Assembly (NCBI GenBank): GCA_029248525.1
Contig: JAQWJE010000014.1
Span: forward strand, 62,001-126,000
Direction: 5' to 3'
Source of the DNA: Candidatus Binatia bacterium
GTDB taxonomy: Bacteria; Desulfobacterota; Binatia; UBA12015
DNA length: 64,000 bases
The notes under the pieces are model-generated. The model was not told where the DNA came from and ran no database searches. It saw only the letters and a program-made list of their open reading frames with translations. A program made the translations under genes and the position numbers. Shown here piece by piece: positions 13,122 to 22,032 of this stretch. Every line of letters begins with the position of its first letter. The first letter of the stretch is position 1.

Positions 13122-14453
13122 ATGGCAAAATCACGCACCTCACACTCGATCGTCCCCAAGCAGGAGACCGCCTACCTGGTCGGCTTCGACAACGGACGCA
13201 TCGACGCGGACAACCTGCCTCTCCATGAGTCCCTAGACGAACTGGAACGACTCTGCGAAAGCGCGGGCGCTCGAGTGATCGGGCGCAATTCACAAAAACG
13301 ACCGCAGGCCGATATTCGGACCTACGTAGGTGCGGGCAAGGTACAGGAGATTCGCGACGAGGTTTACGAACACTGCGCAGATCTGGTGGTCTTCGACGAT
13401 CCTCTCACGGTCGCTCAATTGCGCAATCTCGAACGCGAACTCGGTCTCGGGCCCGGCGGAGAGCCCTGTGTCCGTGTCATCGATCGCAGCCAGCTGATTC
13501 TCGATATTTTCGCAGGCCGAGCCCAAAGCCTTGAGGGAAAACTGCAGGTCGAGTTGGCACAGCTCGAATACCTTGTTCCACGACTCACCCGCCACTGGAC
13601 CCACCTCTCGCGGCAACGAGGGGGAGGGGTGGGGACCCGCGGGCCTGGCGAGACCCAGCTCGAGGTCGACCGCCGTAGCGTGCGGGACCGGATGGCCATG
13701 CTCCGCCGACGCCTGAAGGAGGTCGCCCGGACCCGCGACCTGCACCGACGAGAGCGGGCCGAAGTCCCGTTCCCCACCGTGGCCCTTGTCGGCTACACCA
13801 ATGCCGGCAAATCCACACTGATGCGGGCCTTGACGGGGGCGGATGTCCTGATCGACGATCTGCTTTTTGCCACGCTCGATCCCACGGTGCGAAAGTTGAA
13901 CCTCGAGCGGTCGGGGCGAGTGCTTTTAAGCGATACGGTTGGGTTCGTTCACAAATTGCCGCACGAACTCGTCGAGGCCTTCAAGAGCACACTCGAGGAG
14001 GTGCGCCAGGCAGATTTGCTGATCCACCTCATCGACAGCTCGAGTGCCGCGCAGGAGATTCACCGCAGTGTCGTGCGTCAGGTGCTCGCGGAGATCGACG
14101 CCAGCGATATTCCGATACTCGAAGTCTGGAACAAAACCGATCGCGTACCACAGGAAGCGCAGATGGAGATACAGGCGATAGCGCGACGCGAAGGCGGTGT
14201 CGCCATCTCGGCCGCAGCAGAGATCGGCCTCGAGGATCTGCAAAGAGAGCTGGATCGGCGAATTTCCAGAAATTTGATCCGAGAACAGTTTTTCATACCG
14301 ATCGAGCGAGGCGATCTCCTCGCCCGACTGCACCGTGAAGGCTCGGTCCTGAAAGCCACGAGCGATGATCGCGGGACTCAGGTAGAAGCTTTGGTGAACG
14401 AGAAGCTTGACGGTCAGATTCGGCGAGCTCTCCAGAGACCCGAACCATGCTGA
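13122..14453 (+). CDS. hflX: Ribosome-associated GTPase HflX
   Basis: A 443-residue protein. The N-terminal HflX domain has the family glycine-rich stretch GGGVGTRGPGETQLE, followed by a predicted coiled linker (RRRLKEVARTRDLHRRERAE). The G domain carries G1 GYTNAGKST near residue 224, G3 DTVGF and G4 NKTD. The family splits stalled 70S ribosomes under heat and antibiotic stress. Its stop overlaps the pgsA start by 7 nt, so the two are translationally coupled. Confidence 0.96.
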   Translation: MAKSRTSHSIVPKQETAYLVGFDNGRIDADNLPLHESLDELERLCESAGARVIGRNSQKRPQADIRTYVGAGKVQEIRDEVYEHCADLVVFDDPLTVAQLRNLERELGLGPGGEPCVRVIDRSQLILDIFAGRAQSLEGKLQVELAQLEYLVPRLTRHWTHLSRQRGGGVGTRGPGETQLEVDRRSVRDRMAMLRRRLKEVARTRDLHRRERAEVPFPTVALVGYTNAGKSTLMRALTGADVLIDDLLFATLDPTVRKLNLERSGRVLLSDTVGFVHKLPHELVEAFKSTLEEVRQADLLIHLIDSSSAAQEIHRSVVRQVLAEIDASDIPILEVWNKTDRVPQEAQMEIQAIARREGGVAISAAAEIGLEDLQRELDRRISRNLIREQFFIPIERGDLLARLHREGSVLKATSDDRGTQVEALVNEKLDGQIRRALQRPEPC

Positions 14454-14995
14454 ATATCCCGAACAGCCTGACGCTTTTGCGAATTGCCGCGATCCCGGGA
14501 ATCGTCATCGCGCTGGACTACAGCCACTTCGGGCTCGCTTTTGCACTCTTCATTGCCGCCGGAGTCACCGACAGCCTCGACGGCGCCATCGCGCGCATGA
14601 TGAAAACGCGCACGGAACTCGGGGCCTATCTCGACCCGCTCGCCGACAAGGGCCTGGTCCTGACACTCCTGATATCGTTGGCTTCCCTGGGCAAAGTACC
14701 GGAGTGGGTCGTCACCATCATCGTGACCCGAGACGTGGTCTGTCTGGGCGGGTATTCCTTGCTCTTTTTCCTGACCGGGGAGCAGATGGAGGTTCGACCG
14801 AGCTGGACAGGCAAGCTGGCCACATTTCTCCAGATTACCGGGATCGGCGGGGCGCTGCTCCTCCTATGGCAACCACAGCTCGACCTTGCAGTGATCGATC
14901 AAATCCTTCTGCAATCCGCCGCGATCGTAACTGCATTCGCAGGATCCGAGTACGTGCTCCGCGGCCTTCAGTGGTACCAGACCCGCCCCGACTAA
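14447..14995 (+). CDS. pgsA: CDP-alcohol phosphatidyltransferase, probably phosphatidylglycerophosphate synthase
   Basis: A 182-residue membrane protein with about five hydrophobic segments. The CDP-alcohol phosphotransferase signature DGxxARxxxxxxxxGxxxDxxxD is complete (DGAIARMM through YLDPLADK, near residues 46-70). The family condenses CDP-diacylglycerol with glycerol 3-phosphate to make phosphatidylglycerophosphate for anionic lipids. The exact alcohol cannot be read from sequence, so PgsA is the best guess from length and N-terminus (NIPNSLTLLRI). It overlaps hflX by 7 nt and shares its last bases with the convergent TANGO2-like gene. Confidence 0.87.
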   Translation: MLNIPNSLTLLRIAAIPGIVIALDYSHFGLAFALFIAAGVTDSLDGAIARMMKTRTELGAYLDPLADKGLVLTLLISLASLGKVPEWVVTIIVTRDVVCLGGYSLLFFLTGEQMEVRPSWTGKLATFLQITGIGGALLLLWQPQLDLAVIDQILLQSAAIVTAFAGSEYVLRGLQWYQTRPD

Positions 14996-15738
14996 CGACA
15001 GGCCAGAGGCTTGTAATCGTGACGACAGGGCGGTCCGGCGGCATGATGAAACTCTGCCACTCCCGCATCGTCAAGCATGACCATGGTGGAGGATCGGGTG
15101 CCATACCCCTCGGTATGAATACAGATTTGGTCCGTCGGCTGTCGATCATCAACAGCCGTGAGGTGATCCGACAACACCTCCCGCAAATCGGAGCGAAGTC
15201 GAGCGCGGTCGTTGTGCTCGAGAAAGCTGTCACCAGCACGAGAAAAGAATTTCCATGAATGCGAGATGCGTGAACACTCGTGATCGTTCACGTCGAGGTT
15301 GGTGAGCACGTGAAGCCCGGGCGCCAGTTCGAGGACTTCGGTTGATGCAGCTCGGTTCTGAGCGACGTAGGCATTCCGCCCGTCGGCTACCAGGATATTG
15401 AAGGGATTATGCTGTTCAGGCGATACGCCTCGCAGGAACTCGGCGGCCACCGATGCATCCGCCAGCTTGGCGAGATCGAGACACAACTGGCCCCGAGACT
15501 CTCGCGCTTCGTCCGAGGGATGCTCGACCCGCCGATTGAGCACTCCAACCACCAGCCCCGACTCCGAGAGAGTCAGCCACGACCCGCCGGCAACCTGGTC
15601 CTGGCCGCCAAAGACCCTCGGCGACTCGGCCAGAATATGCGGATCCAGTGTCGGGCGAGCCAGAAACTCATCACGGTTCGCCGCGACCACGACCGGAAGG
15701 TCACGGAAAAGGCGGTGGTAGATCGCCAAAGTGCACAT
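14992..15738 (-). CDS. NRDE/TANGO2 family protein
   Basis: A 248-residue protein beginning MCTLAIYH with Cys2 positioned as an N-terminal-nucleophile-type residue. The defining NRDE motif occurs in VVAANRDEFLARPT. Further family blocks are GGSWLTLSESG and VVGVLNRR. The eukaryotic homologue TANGO2 has been linked to haem or lipid trafficking, and the bacterial role is not established. Cytoplasmic, with no signal peptide. It is divergent from the MoxR gene and convergent with pgsA. Confidence 0.88.
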   Translation of the reverse strand: MCTLAIYHRLFRDLPVVVAANRDEFLARPTLDPHILAESPRVFGGQDQVAGGSWLTLSESGLVVGVLNRRVEHPSDEARESRGQLCLDLAKLADASVAAEFLRGVSPEQHNPFNILVADGRNAYVAQNRAASTEVLELAPGLHVLTNLDVNDHECSRISHSWKFFSRAGDSFLEHNDRARLRSDLREVLSDHLTAVDDRQPTDQICIHTEGYGTRSSTMVMLDDAGVAEFHHAAGPPCRHDYKPLACR

Positions 15739-15845
15739 CGCGGCTCATCCTAGCGAAGCCGGGACTCCGGATCGAGTCAGCAGAGTTCTCGGCAGAACTT
15801 CCGTTGCGCCGTTCCAGATGCCACACTGTGGGCAGGAGTCACATC

Positions 15846-16820
15846 ATGTTTGCATCGATCGAAGAGGTTATGGAGCGGTTCGCCGCCCAGCAATATATCT
15901 GCAACCGGGCTATCGCGACGGTCGTTTTCCTGGCCGCCAAAATGCGAAAGCCCATCCTCGTCGAAGGCCCGGCAGGCGTCGGCAAGACCGAACTGGCCAA
16001 GGTCGTCGCACTCGCGACTGGCCAGCCCTTGATTCGGCTGCAGTGCTACGAGGGTCTGGACGAAGCAAAGGCCCTCTATGAGTGGGAATACGGCAAGCAG
16101 CTTCTATACACCCAGCTGCTCAAGGACAAGATCAGCGATATCTTGACCGGAACGACGACCTTGGACGAAGCCGTGCAACGAATCGGCGATCAGGATGGCG
16201 TATTCTTCTCGGAACGGTTCATTCTGCCTCGGCCACTTCTCGCTGCAATCAAGTCCGAGGAACCGACGGTACTGCTGATCGACGAGATCGATAAGGCCGA
16301 CGCCGAATTCGAGGCCTTCCTGCTCGAGGTCCTGAGTGACTTCCAGGTCAGCGTCCCCGAACTCGGGACCATCGAAGCTCGCTCGCGTCCTCTCGCCATC
16401 CTGACCAGCAACAATAGTCGAGAAGTCTCTGACGCGCTGAAACGTCGCTGTCTCCATCTATTCATCGACTTCCCGAACCGAGAACAAGAAGAAAAAATTG
16501 TTCGGCTCAAGGTGCCCGAGCTCGAGTCCGCTCTGGCGGAACAAGTGGTCGCCTTGGTGCAAAAGGTCCGCCGACTCGATCTGAAAAAATCACCCAGCAT
16601 CAGCGAGACCCTCGACTGGGCCAAGTCCCTGGCCATCCTCAACGTCGACTCGCTTGGCGAAGAAGCCGTGCGCGATACGCTGAGCACGATTTTCAAATAC
16701 GAAACCGATATCCGAAAAGCCGAAAAGGAATTGCGAGATTTCGTCGCGCGAAAGAAGGCCGCTGCTGATGCCGCAGAAAAAGCGTCCGCAGATACGACCA
16801 AAGACGATATTCTCCACTAG
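15846..16820 (+). CDS. MoxR-family AAA+ ATPase
   Basis: The product is 324 residues from ATG 15846, preceded by an AGGAG; a longer frame from 15648 is antisense to the TANGO2-like gene. Walker A is GPAGVGKTE near residue 43 and Walker B is VLLIDEIDKAD, with sensor ILTSNNSREVSD and the arginine-rich RRCLHLFIDFP. MoxR ATPases remodel or load metal cofactors into partner complexes together with a VWA protein. The next gene, 6 bp downstream, is such a VWA protein. This is the CoxD/YehL-type subgroup, but no molybdenum hydroxylase genes are near. Confidence 0.93.
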   Translation: MFASIEEVMERFAAQQYICNRAIATVVFLAAKMRKPILVEGPAGVGKTELAKVVALATGQPLIRLQCYEGLDEAKALYEWEYGKQLLYTQLLKDKISDILTGTTTLDEAVQRIGDQDGVFFSERFILPRPLLAAIKSEEPTVLLIDEIDKADAEFEAFLLEVLSDFQVSVPELGTIEARSRPLAILTSNNSREVSDALKRRCLHLFIDFPNREQEEKIVRLKVPELESALAEQVVALVQKVRRLDLKKSPSISETLDWAKSLAILNVDSLGEEAVRDTLSTIFKYETDIRKAEKELRDFVARKKAAADAAEKASADTTKDDILH

Positions 16821-16826
16821 ATTAAA

Positions 16827-18245
16827 GTGCAGTCACGACTCCTCGAATTTGCGGAGCTTCTCCGCCACCACGGACTGAGAATCAGTCCGGCCGAAAGCCT
16901 TGATGCTCTGGCAAGCCTCGAGATTGCGGGGCTGAGCGATCGCGAAATCATGCGCGGGGCCCTCCGCGCCACGATGATCAAACGCGCCGTGGACGTACCG
17001 GTATTCGACGACCTCTTCGACGTCTACTTCTCGGCTCTCGGGGATAGCGTCCGTGAGGCCTCCGCCAATGCCGAAGGTGCACTCGAGCAATCGCTTGAGG
17101 AGATGCGGGAACTTCTCGCCAAACTGGAGGAGATCCTTCAGGGACAGGATATGGAGCTGTCAGATATCGCGAAGGCGCTCCTGGAACAGGATGAGGGCGC
17201 TCTCGAACAACGCCTGCGAGAGGCGATGGAAGAGGCTCAGGGACAAGCGCAGGGGGAGGGCAACCTCCGATTTCGACCCGGACAGTTCGCGAACGCCCTT
17301 GGAGAAGCCTTTGGCCTTCCTACCCTGGGAGGCGAGCTCGACGGGGCTGCTGATGCGGCCGAAGAAGGTCTCGGCGATGAAGACGCCGCCAAGCTACGCG
17401 AAATGATCCGTCAGCGAATGGCCGAGATGCGCGAGATGATGAAGCGCGCGGCGAACGTCGAGAAAAGCCAGCAGCAAGGCCAGCCAAGGGACGATGCCGG
17501 TCTCGGTGAAATAGGCGAAAAGAGTTTCTACTATCTGACCGAGGATGAAATTCGTCGGATGAAGGAAGCTGTCGCCAAGCTGGCGCGCCGACTGCGCAAC
17601 GTGATCGCGGTCAAACGGAACCGTGCAAAACGTGGCAACTTCGATCTCCAGCGCACGCTGCGCCACAATATCGGGTACGGCGGCATTCCGTTCGACGTGC
17701 GCTTCCAGCGAAAAAAGAAGCACAAACCACAGATCGTCGTGCTCTGCGACGTCTCTGATAGCGTGCGAAATGTTTCTCGCTTCATGCTTCAGTTTGTCTA
17801 CGCCCTGCAGGACCTTTACTCGCGTGTGCGCAGCTTTGTCTTCGTGGCCGAGATCGGCGAAGTTACCGAGCTATTCGAGGAACACGAAGCGGGCAAGGCA
17901 CTTGAATTGGCGCTCCGCGGGGACATCATCAACATCTTCGCGCACTCCGACTTCGGCCGTGCCTTCAAGGACTTCCACGCCGACCATTTACAAGCCATCG
18001 ATCGGCGCACCACGGTGATCATTCTCGGGGATGCCCGAAACAACTATAATCTCCCCCAGGGCTGGGTGCTGCGCGATATCCAACAAAAAGCGCGTCAGGT
18101 CATCTGGCTGAACCCCGAGGGACGCACGACTTGGGGGTTCGGAGACAGTGAGATGGACCAGTACAGCCCATATTGCGACGTCGTGCAGGAGTGTCGGAAT
18201 CTCAACCAGCTGTACCGGGTGATCGACGAGTTGTTGGTCGTCTGA
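16827..18245 (+). CDS. VWA domain-containing CoxE-like protein
   Basis: A 472-residue protein starting at GTG 16827, six bases after the MoxR gene. The N-terminal half is helical and rich in Glu and Gln, with predicted coiled coil around residues 75-215. The C-terminal VWA domain has the metal-ion-dependent adhesion site DVSDS (DxSxS), and further on AHSDFGRAF and ILGDARNNYN. In the carbon monoxide dehydrogenase system, CoxE acts with the ATPase CoxD in active-site maturation. The target here is unknown, since no client enzyme lies next to the pair. Confidence 0.92.
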   Translation: MQSRLLEFAELLRHHGLRISPAESLDALASLEIAGLSDREIMRGALRATMIKRAVDVPVFDDLFDVYFSALGDSVREASANAEGALEQSLEEMRELLAKLEEILQGQDMELSDIAKALLEQDEGALEQRLREAMEEAQGQAQGEGNLRFRPGQFANALGEAFGLPTLGGELDGAADAAEEGLGDEDAAKLREMIRQRMAEMREMMKRAANVEKSQQQGQPRDDAGLGEIGEKSFYYLTEDEIRRMKEAVAKLARRLRNVIAVKRNRAKRGNFDLQRTLRHNIGYGGIPFDVRFQRKKKHKPQIVVLCDVSDSVRNVSRFMLQFVYALQDLYSRVRSFVFVAEIGEVTELFEEHEAGKALELALRGDIINIFAHSDFGRAFKDFHADHLQAIDRRTTVIILGDARNNYNLPQGWVLRDIQQKARQVIWLNPEGRTTWGFGDSEMDQYSPYCDVVQECRNLNQLYRVIDELLVV

Positions 18246-18330
18246 ACCCCTCGAGAAATCACAGCAAGAATGTCAGCCCCGGTTTGCTCTCAGGTTTGAC
18301 CCCGACCCGGACCGTCGCTACGACTAAGGC

Positions 18331-18849
18331 ATGGAAACGTCGGAAGCGATCCGCATGAAGGTCGGAGAATTGACCGTGGACCCGACCTCCAAAACCCCGA
18401 TCGTCGTTCTGCGCGACGCCGAGAACCGCTTGAGCCTGCCGATCTGGATCGGAGGCCTCGAAGCGAACGCTGTCGCCAGTGAGCTTGAGGGGTTCAAGGT
18501 CTCACGACCACAGACACACGATCTCCTGACGAATATTTTGCAGGAGGCCTCGATCGAGGTCCTGAGCGTAGCGATCTGCGATATCCGCGAGAACACCTAC
18601 CACGCCGAAATTACCCTTCGCTCCGGCGAGAACACCTGGAGCACGGATGCTCGGCCGAGCGACGCAATCGCATTGGCCCTGAGAGCCAAATGCGAGATCT
18701 GGGTGGCCAAGCATGTTCTCGAACAATCCAGTATGGTTGCCGACGAAGACGCCGGAGCTGACAATACAAACCTGTCTTCCGTAGAGCCCGAAAAGTGGTC
18801 GGAGATCCTGCAGGATATGGGGCCCGACGATTTCAAATACAAAATGTAG
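18331..18849 (+). CDS. Bifunctional nuclease (BFN/DUF151) domain protein
   Basis: A 172-residue cytoplasmic protein. The BFN/DUF151 fold is recognisable from LPIWIGGLEANAVASELEG, the central ILQEASIEVLSVAICDIREN, and the signature SDAIALALRAKCEIWV. A family member in plants has been reported to have DNase and RNase activity, while most bacterial copies are uncharacterised. The start may be ATG 18331 or the internal ATG at 18355 (MKVGELTVDP). It lies 85 bp after the CoxE-like gene and 32 bp before the TPR membrane protein, on the same strand. Confidence 0.87.
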   Translation: METSEAIRMKVGELTVDPTSKTPIVVLRDAENRLSLPIWIGGLEANAVASELEGFKVSRPQTHDLLTNILQEASIEVLSVAICDIRENTYHAEITLRSGENTWSTDARPSDAIALALRAKCEIWVAKHVLEQSSMVADEDAGADNTNLSSVEPEKWSEILQDMGPDDFKYKM

Positions 18850-18881
18850 TCAGAAATGACTCTCCCGACTGAAAGCATCTG

Positions 18882-19613
18882 ATGAGCAAAAGCCAATCGA
18901 AGAAAAACTTCCGCAAAGAGATCAAGCAACCGGATGAGTTCGTCGTCCAGAGCAACCGGGCCATTCTCTGGGCGCAGGACAACCCCGACAAGCTCAAGGT
19001 CGGATTGGGAATCTTCGCGGTTGCCCTGGTCATCATCGCCGTTGTCGGAACTTGGCAGGAATCGCGAAATCAGGAGGCGGTTTCCGACTTCTACGCTGCC
19101 AGCGAAATTTACCGTGGTGAAAAATGGGAACCCGCCTTGGCCGATTTCGAGACTCTCGCGGCAAACTATGACGGCACCACCTATGGCAAGCTTGCCAATC
19201 TCTACGCCGGCAGCAGCGCCTTGCACCTGGAAAAATACGCCGATTCCATCAAATATTATGAGGCCTATCTGGCAGACAGCATCAACAGCGATGCGATCAA
19301 TCAAATAGCGCGCCTCAATCTCGCGGCCGCCATGACCGGCGCCGGAGACGCCGCGGCCGCCCGCGGCCAGCTCGAGAAGGCTGCCGCTGCCTCAGGACCC
19401 GCAAACCCCGAAGTCCAGCTGGCCCTCGCCAGAAACTACGAGGATGCGGGCGACGCCGACGACGCCGTTGAGGCGTACAAAGCCTATCTCGAGGCCGCAC
19501 CGCAGGGCGCTGCCGTTTCGGCCGTTCAGGCAGCCGTCGTCAATCTCGGAGGTACGCTGCCGGCACCCGCAGCGCCAAGCTTCCCCGGCAACATTCAGGT
19601 CAGTCAGCAGTAG
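18882..19613 (+). CDS. Membrane-anchored tetratricopeptide protein (YfgM-like)
   Basis: A 243-residue protein. A charged cytoplasmic N-terminus (about 40 residues) precedes one transmembrane helix at about residues 44-65 (VGLGIFAVALVIIAVVGTW). A periplasmic TPR-type domain follows (FYAASEIYRGEKWEPALADF, then repeated Ala-rich helices). The layout matches the YfgM/TPR_21 family of SecYEG-ancillary proteins, which pass exported proteins to periplasmic chaperones. Function is assigned by layout only. Confidence 0.8.
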   Translation: MSKSQSKKNFRKEIKQPDEFVVQSNRAILWAQDNPDKLKVGLGIFAVALVIIAVVGTWQESRNQEAVSDFYAASEIYRGEKWEPALADFETLAANYDGTTYGKLANLYAGSSALHLEKYADSIKYYEAYLADSINSDAINQIARLNLAAAMTGAGDAAAARGQLEKAAAASGPANPEVQLALARNYEDAGDADDAVEAYKAYLEAAPQGAAVSAVQAAVVNLGGTLPAPAAPSFPGNIQVSQQ

Positions 19614-19955
19614 GCTGCGCGGCGGAACGACTTCAGGCCCTCAGTCGTTCGCGGGCAAGCCCTGAGGCCCCCGGTGCGCTTGTCCGCGCGGAATCGCGAG
19701 CATTTGAAGCCCCCGGACGGGAAAAATCCCCGGAGCGAAGCCATCACAGGATCCGGGCACTGCCGACCCAATCGCCCCCGGCTTTGCGACGTCGCAATGT
19801 CTGATAAGATCCATTATGACAAATAGCAAGAATCGGACACGGCGCTCCTGACGGGCTGCTCCCCGGCCCCTTGACCTAAGGGATCCGCGTCTCCGCCGGA
19901 CCGAACCCCGTGCCGACTTCAAGCGCCGAGCTCAACAGCTGGCGTCGAGTCTCGC
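19614..19955. other. 342-bp gap between convergent genes with a perfect palindrome
   Basis: No supported coding region. Near 19635-19672 there is an imperfect hairpin (CCTCAG/CTGAGG core) that may terminate the TPR gene. At 19784-19797 lies a perfect 14-bp palindrome TTGCGACGTCGCAA, followed within about 10 bp by a TAAGAT-like -10 box. Since both flanking genes converge here, a promoter in this gap would have to serve an RNA or an undetected small gene. Confidence 0.4.
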
Positions 19956-20573
19956 TCAGTCCTCCGCTGGCGAATCAGGTGGATCGGGAACGTCGGCCAT
20001 TCGCTCGCGTGCGGACTGAGCGTCAGCTGGCTGGATACGCGCCAAGGCGCTGCGCGTGCGAACGCTGTCCGGCTCGAGGCGCTGCAACTGCTCCAGATAA
20101 CCCCGGGCCGCGAGTCGTCGATCCTCGTGCAAGGCAATCTCGGCGAGCAGCGACAGTACGGTACCATCCGCTGGATCCGCCTCACGCGCCCGAACGAGCA
20201 ACTGGCGCGCGGCATCGGCTTGGCGGTTGCGATAATACAGCCGGCCCAAGGCTTTCAGCGCATCCGGATTCCAGGGAGAAAGCTTCAATGCCTCCTCATA
20301 GTGCCCCAGCGCGCTGCGTGGGCGCCCTTTCCGGACGGCTTCGCGGCCCATCCGCAGCAGATTGCGACTTTCGGCCGTAAACTCACGGACCTCGGCTGCC
20401 ACGTGAAGCTCATCGTCCTCGAGAGCTGCCGACTTTAGCTTACCCTGTGGCCCGAGATAGGCTCTCACCAAGGCCAGAGACTCCTCCCGGTCCGAAACAC
20501 CCAGGAAAACCCTTCCGAGAGAATCGACTGTATGATCCTCGCGGTGAATCCTGAGAAAGAGCTCCCGTCTCAT
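19956..20573 (-). CDS. Tetratricopeptide repeat protein
   Basis: A 205-residue cytoplasmic protein without a signal peptide. After about 70 N-terminal residues, TPR repeats are clear (RKGRPRSALGHYEEALKLSP, NPDALKALGRLYYRNRQADA, and further copies to about residue 185). The acidic, proline-rich tail is probably disordered. Its ATG overlaps the stop of the dGTPase gene upstream by 4 nt, so the pair is translationally coupled. It is probably a scaffold, with no known partner. Confidence 0.75.
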   Translation of the reverse strand: MRRELFLRIHREDHTVDSLGRVFLGVSDREESLALVRAYLGPQGKLKSAALEDDELHVAAEVREFTAESRNLLRMGREAVRKGRPRSALGHYEEALKLSPWNPDALKALGRLYYRNRQADAARQLLVRAREADPADGTVLSLLAEIALHEDRRLAARGYLEQLQRLEPDSVRTRSALARIQPADAQSARERMADVPDPPDSPAED

Positions 20574-21721
20574 ACCTTCTCGAGCGGATCGAAGAGCTTG
20601 CGATATTCCACCAGCGCAAAGCGGTCGGTCATACCGGCAATATAATCAGCAATCACCCGTGGCTTGTCGCGCCCCTGGCTGATCTGGGCCACAATATGAG
20701 GCGGCATCTGCCGTGGCTCATCGAAATAGGCCTCGAAGATGCCCGTCATCACGGTCTTTGCCTTCACACCCATCCGTGTGACGCGGACATGGAGATAAAG
20801 CTGCTCCATCAGAAAATCCTTGAGCTCACGAATCTTGATGGCCATATCCTCGCTGTAGCGAGCCACGTTGGGGGTCGCCTGGCGCAGATCTGCGTTTGAC
20901 GAAACTCCGCGGCGAGCGATCTCCTCTTCGACGTTCTGAATCAGATTGGAAACCATAGCGTCAAGAATACGTCGCACCGTCTGATAGCGCAGGATCGAAA
21001 ACGGAGCGTCCGGCCAACGCTCCGAAGTGACCGCGAAATGCTCTCGCCACAAGGCGACATCCCCCATACGTTCGCGCTCCAGCATTCCCGACTGAAGTCC
21101 GTCATCGATATCATGACAGTTGTATGCGATCTCGTCGGCATGATCGGCGATCTGAGCCTCGAGGCTCGGCGCCAACCCCGGATCGAAGGCGCGCACCTGA
21201 GGACGATCGAACTCCGAGGAATGCTTTACGATTCCCTCGCGAACCTCCCAGCTCAAGTTCAACCCCGGGAATTCCGGATAGCGCTGTTCGAGTTTTTCCA
21301 CGATCCGCAAACTCTGCGCGTTGTGTTCAAAACCACCAAATTCAGCCATCAATCCATCGAGAACACGCTCACCCGCATGCCCAAAAGGCGTATGACCCAG
21401 ATCATGCGCAAGAACGACCGCTTCCGCGAGATCCTCATTGAGCCGCAGCGCACGCGCAATCGTGCGGCTGATCTGGGCGCCCTCCATCGTGTGCGTCAGC
21501 CGCGTCCGGTAGTAATCGCCCTCGTGGTTCACAAATACCTGAGTCTTGTACTCGAGCCGTCGGAACGCGGTCGAATGCACGATCCGATCGCGATCGCGCT
21601 GAAACGCCGTCCGCAGCGGATGCTCGGGCTCCGGATGGGCGCGCCCCCGGGAATCCGACGCCATCGAAGCCCATGGTGCCAGCGTATCCCGTTCTCGTTC
21701 TTCGTAATCCTCGCGTCGCAT
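20570..21721 (-). CDS. dgt: Deoxyguanosinetriphosphate triphosphohydrolase-like HD protein
   Basis: A 383-residue protein of the dGTPase type 2 family. The HD metal centre is intact: the histidine in TRLTHTMEGAQISR, the HD pair in AVVLAHDLGHTPFGHAGE, and the later Asp in QIADHADEIAYNCHDIDDG. It hydrolyses dNTPs to deoxynucleosides and triphosphate, controlling dNTP pools. The typical N-terminal HPLRTAFQRDRDRI, HSTAFRRLEYKTQVF is present. It lies in an operon with a small membrane protein upstream (2-bp gap) and a TPR protein downstream (4-bp overlap). Confidence 0.93.
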   Translation of the reverse strand: MRREDYEERERDTLAPWASMASDSRGRAHPEPEHPLRTAFQRDRDRIVHSTAFRRLEYKTQVFVNHEGDYYRTRLTHTMEGAQISRTIARALRLNEDLAEAVVLAHDLGHTPFGHAGERVLDGLMAEFGGFEHNAQSLRIVEKLEQRYPEFPGLNLSWEVREGIVKHSSEFDRPQVRAFDPGLAPSLEAQIADHADEIAYNCHDIDDGLQSGMLERERMGDVALWREHFAVTSERWPDAPFSILRYQTVRRILDAMVSNLIQNVEEEIARRGVSSNADLRQATPNVARYSEDMAIKIRELKDFLMEQLYLHVRVTRMGVKAKTVMTGIFEAYFDEPRQMPPHIVAQISQGRDKPRVIADYIAGMTDRFALVEYRKLFDPLEKV

Positions 21722-21723
21722 CC

Positions 21724-21897
21724 TTACCGACTCCTCGGCTCTGAGGATATCGCCTCCGCGGCGGCCTCTTTCTCAGCATGGCGTGCGGCGCGACTTGCGT
21801 CCACTCGCGCACCCAGCCGCCCCGAAAGGATCAGCCAGAGCGTCGAAATCACGAATGCCGCCAGCCCAACCCAGATCAGTCTCCGTACCCACTCCAT
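21724..21897 (-). CDS. Small single-pass membrane protein
   Basis: A 57-residue product from ATG 21897 (MEWVRRLIWVGLAAFVISTL...), with one hydrophobic helix at about residues 7-27 and a charged, Ala/Glu-rich cytoplasmic tail. The frame extends to 21963, but the inner start puts the helix at the N-terminus. The stop lies 2 bp before the dgt start, which supports a real gene co-translated with dgt. No family was recognised. Confidence 0.5.
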   Translation of the reverse strand: MEWVRRLIWVGLAAFVISTLWLILSGRLGARVDASRAARHAEKEAAAEAISSEPRSR

Positions 21898-22032
21898 CAA
21901 TCTCAATCCTAACCGCCCCAACCCCCTTTCGGCAATCGCTCGGGCCCCAACCCGACGATTCATGTTGATGTTACCGGCAACACGCCGTAGAGGTCTCCAC
22001 CACCCAAGGACCGTGACCCGGGAGACAAGACG

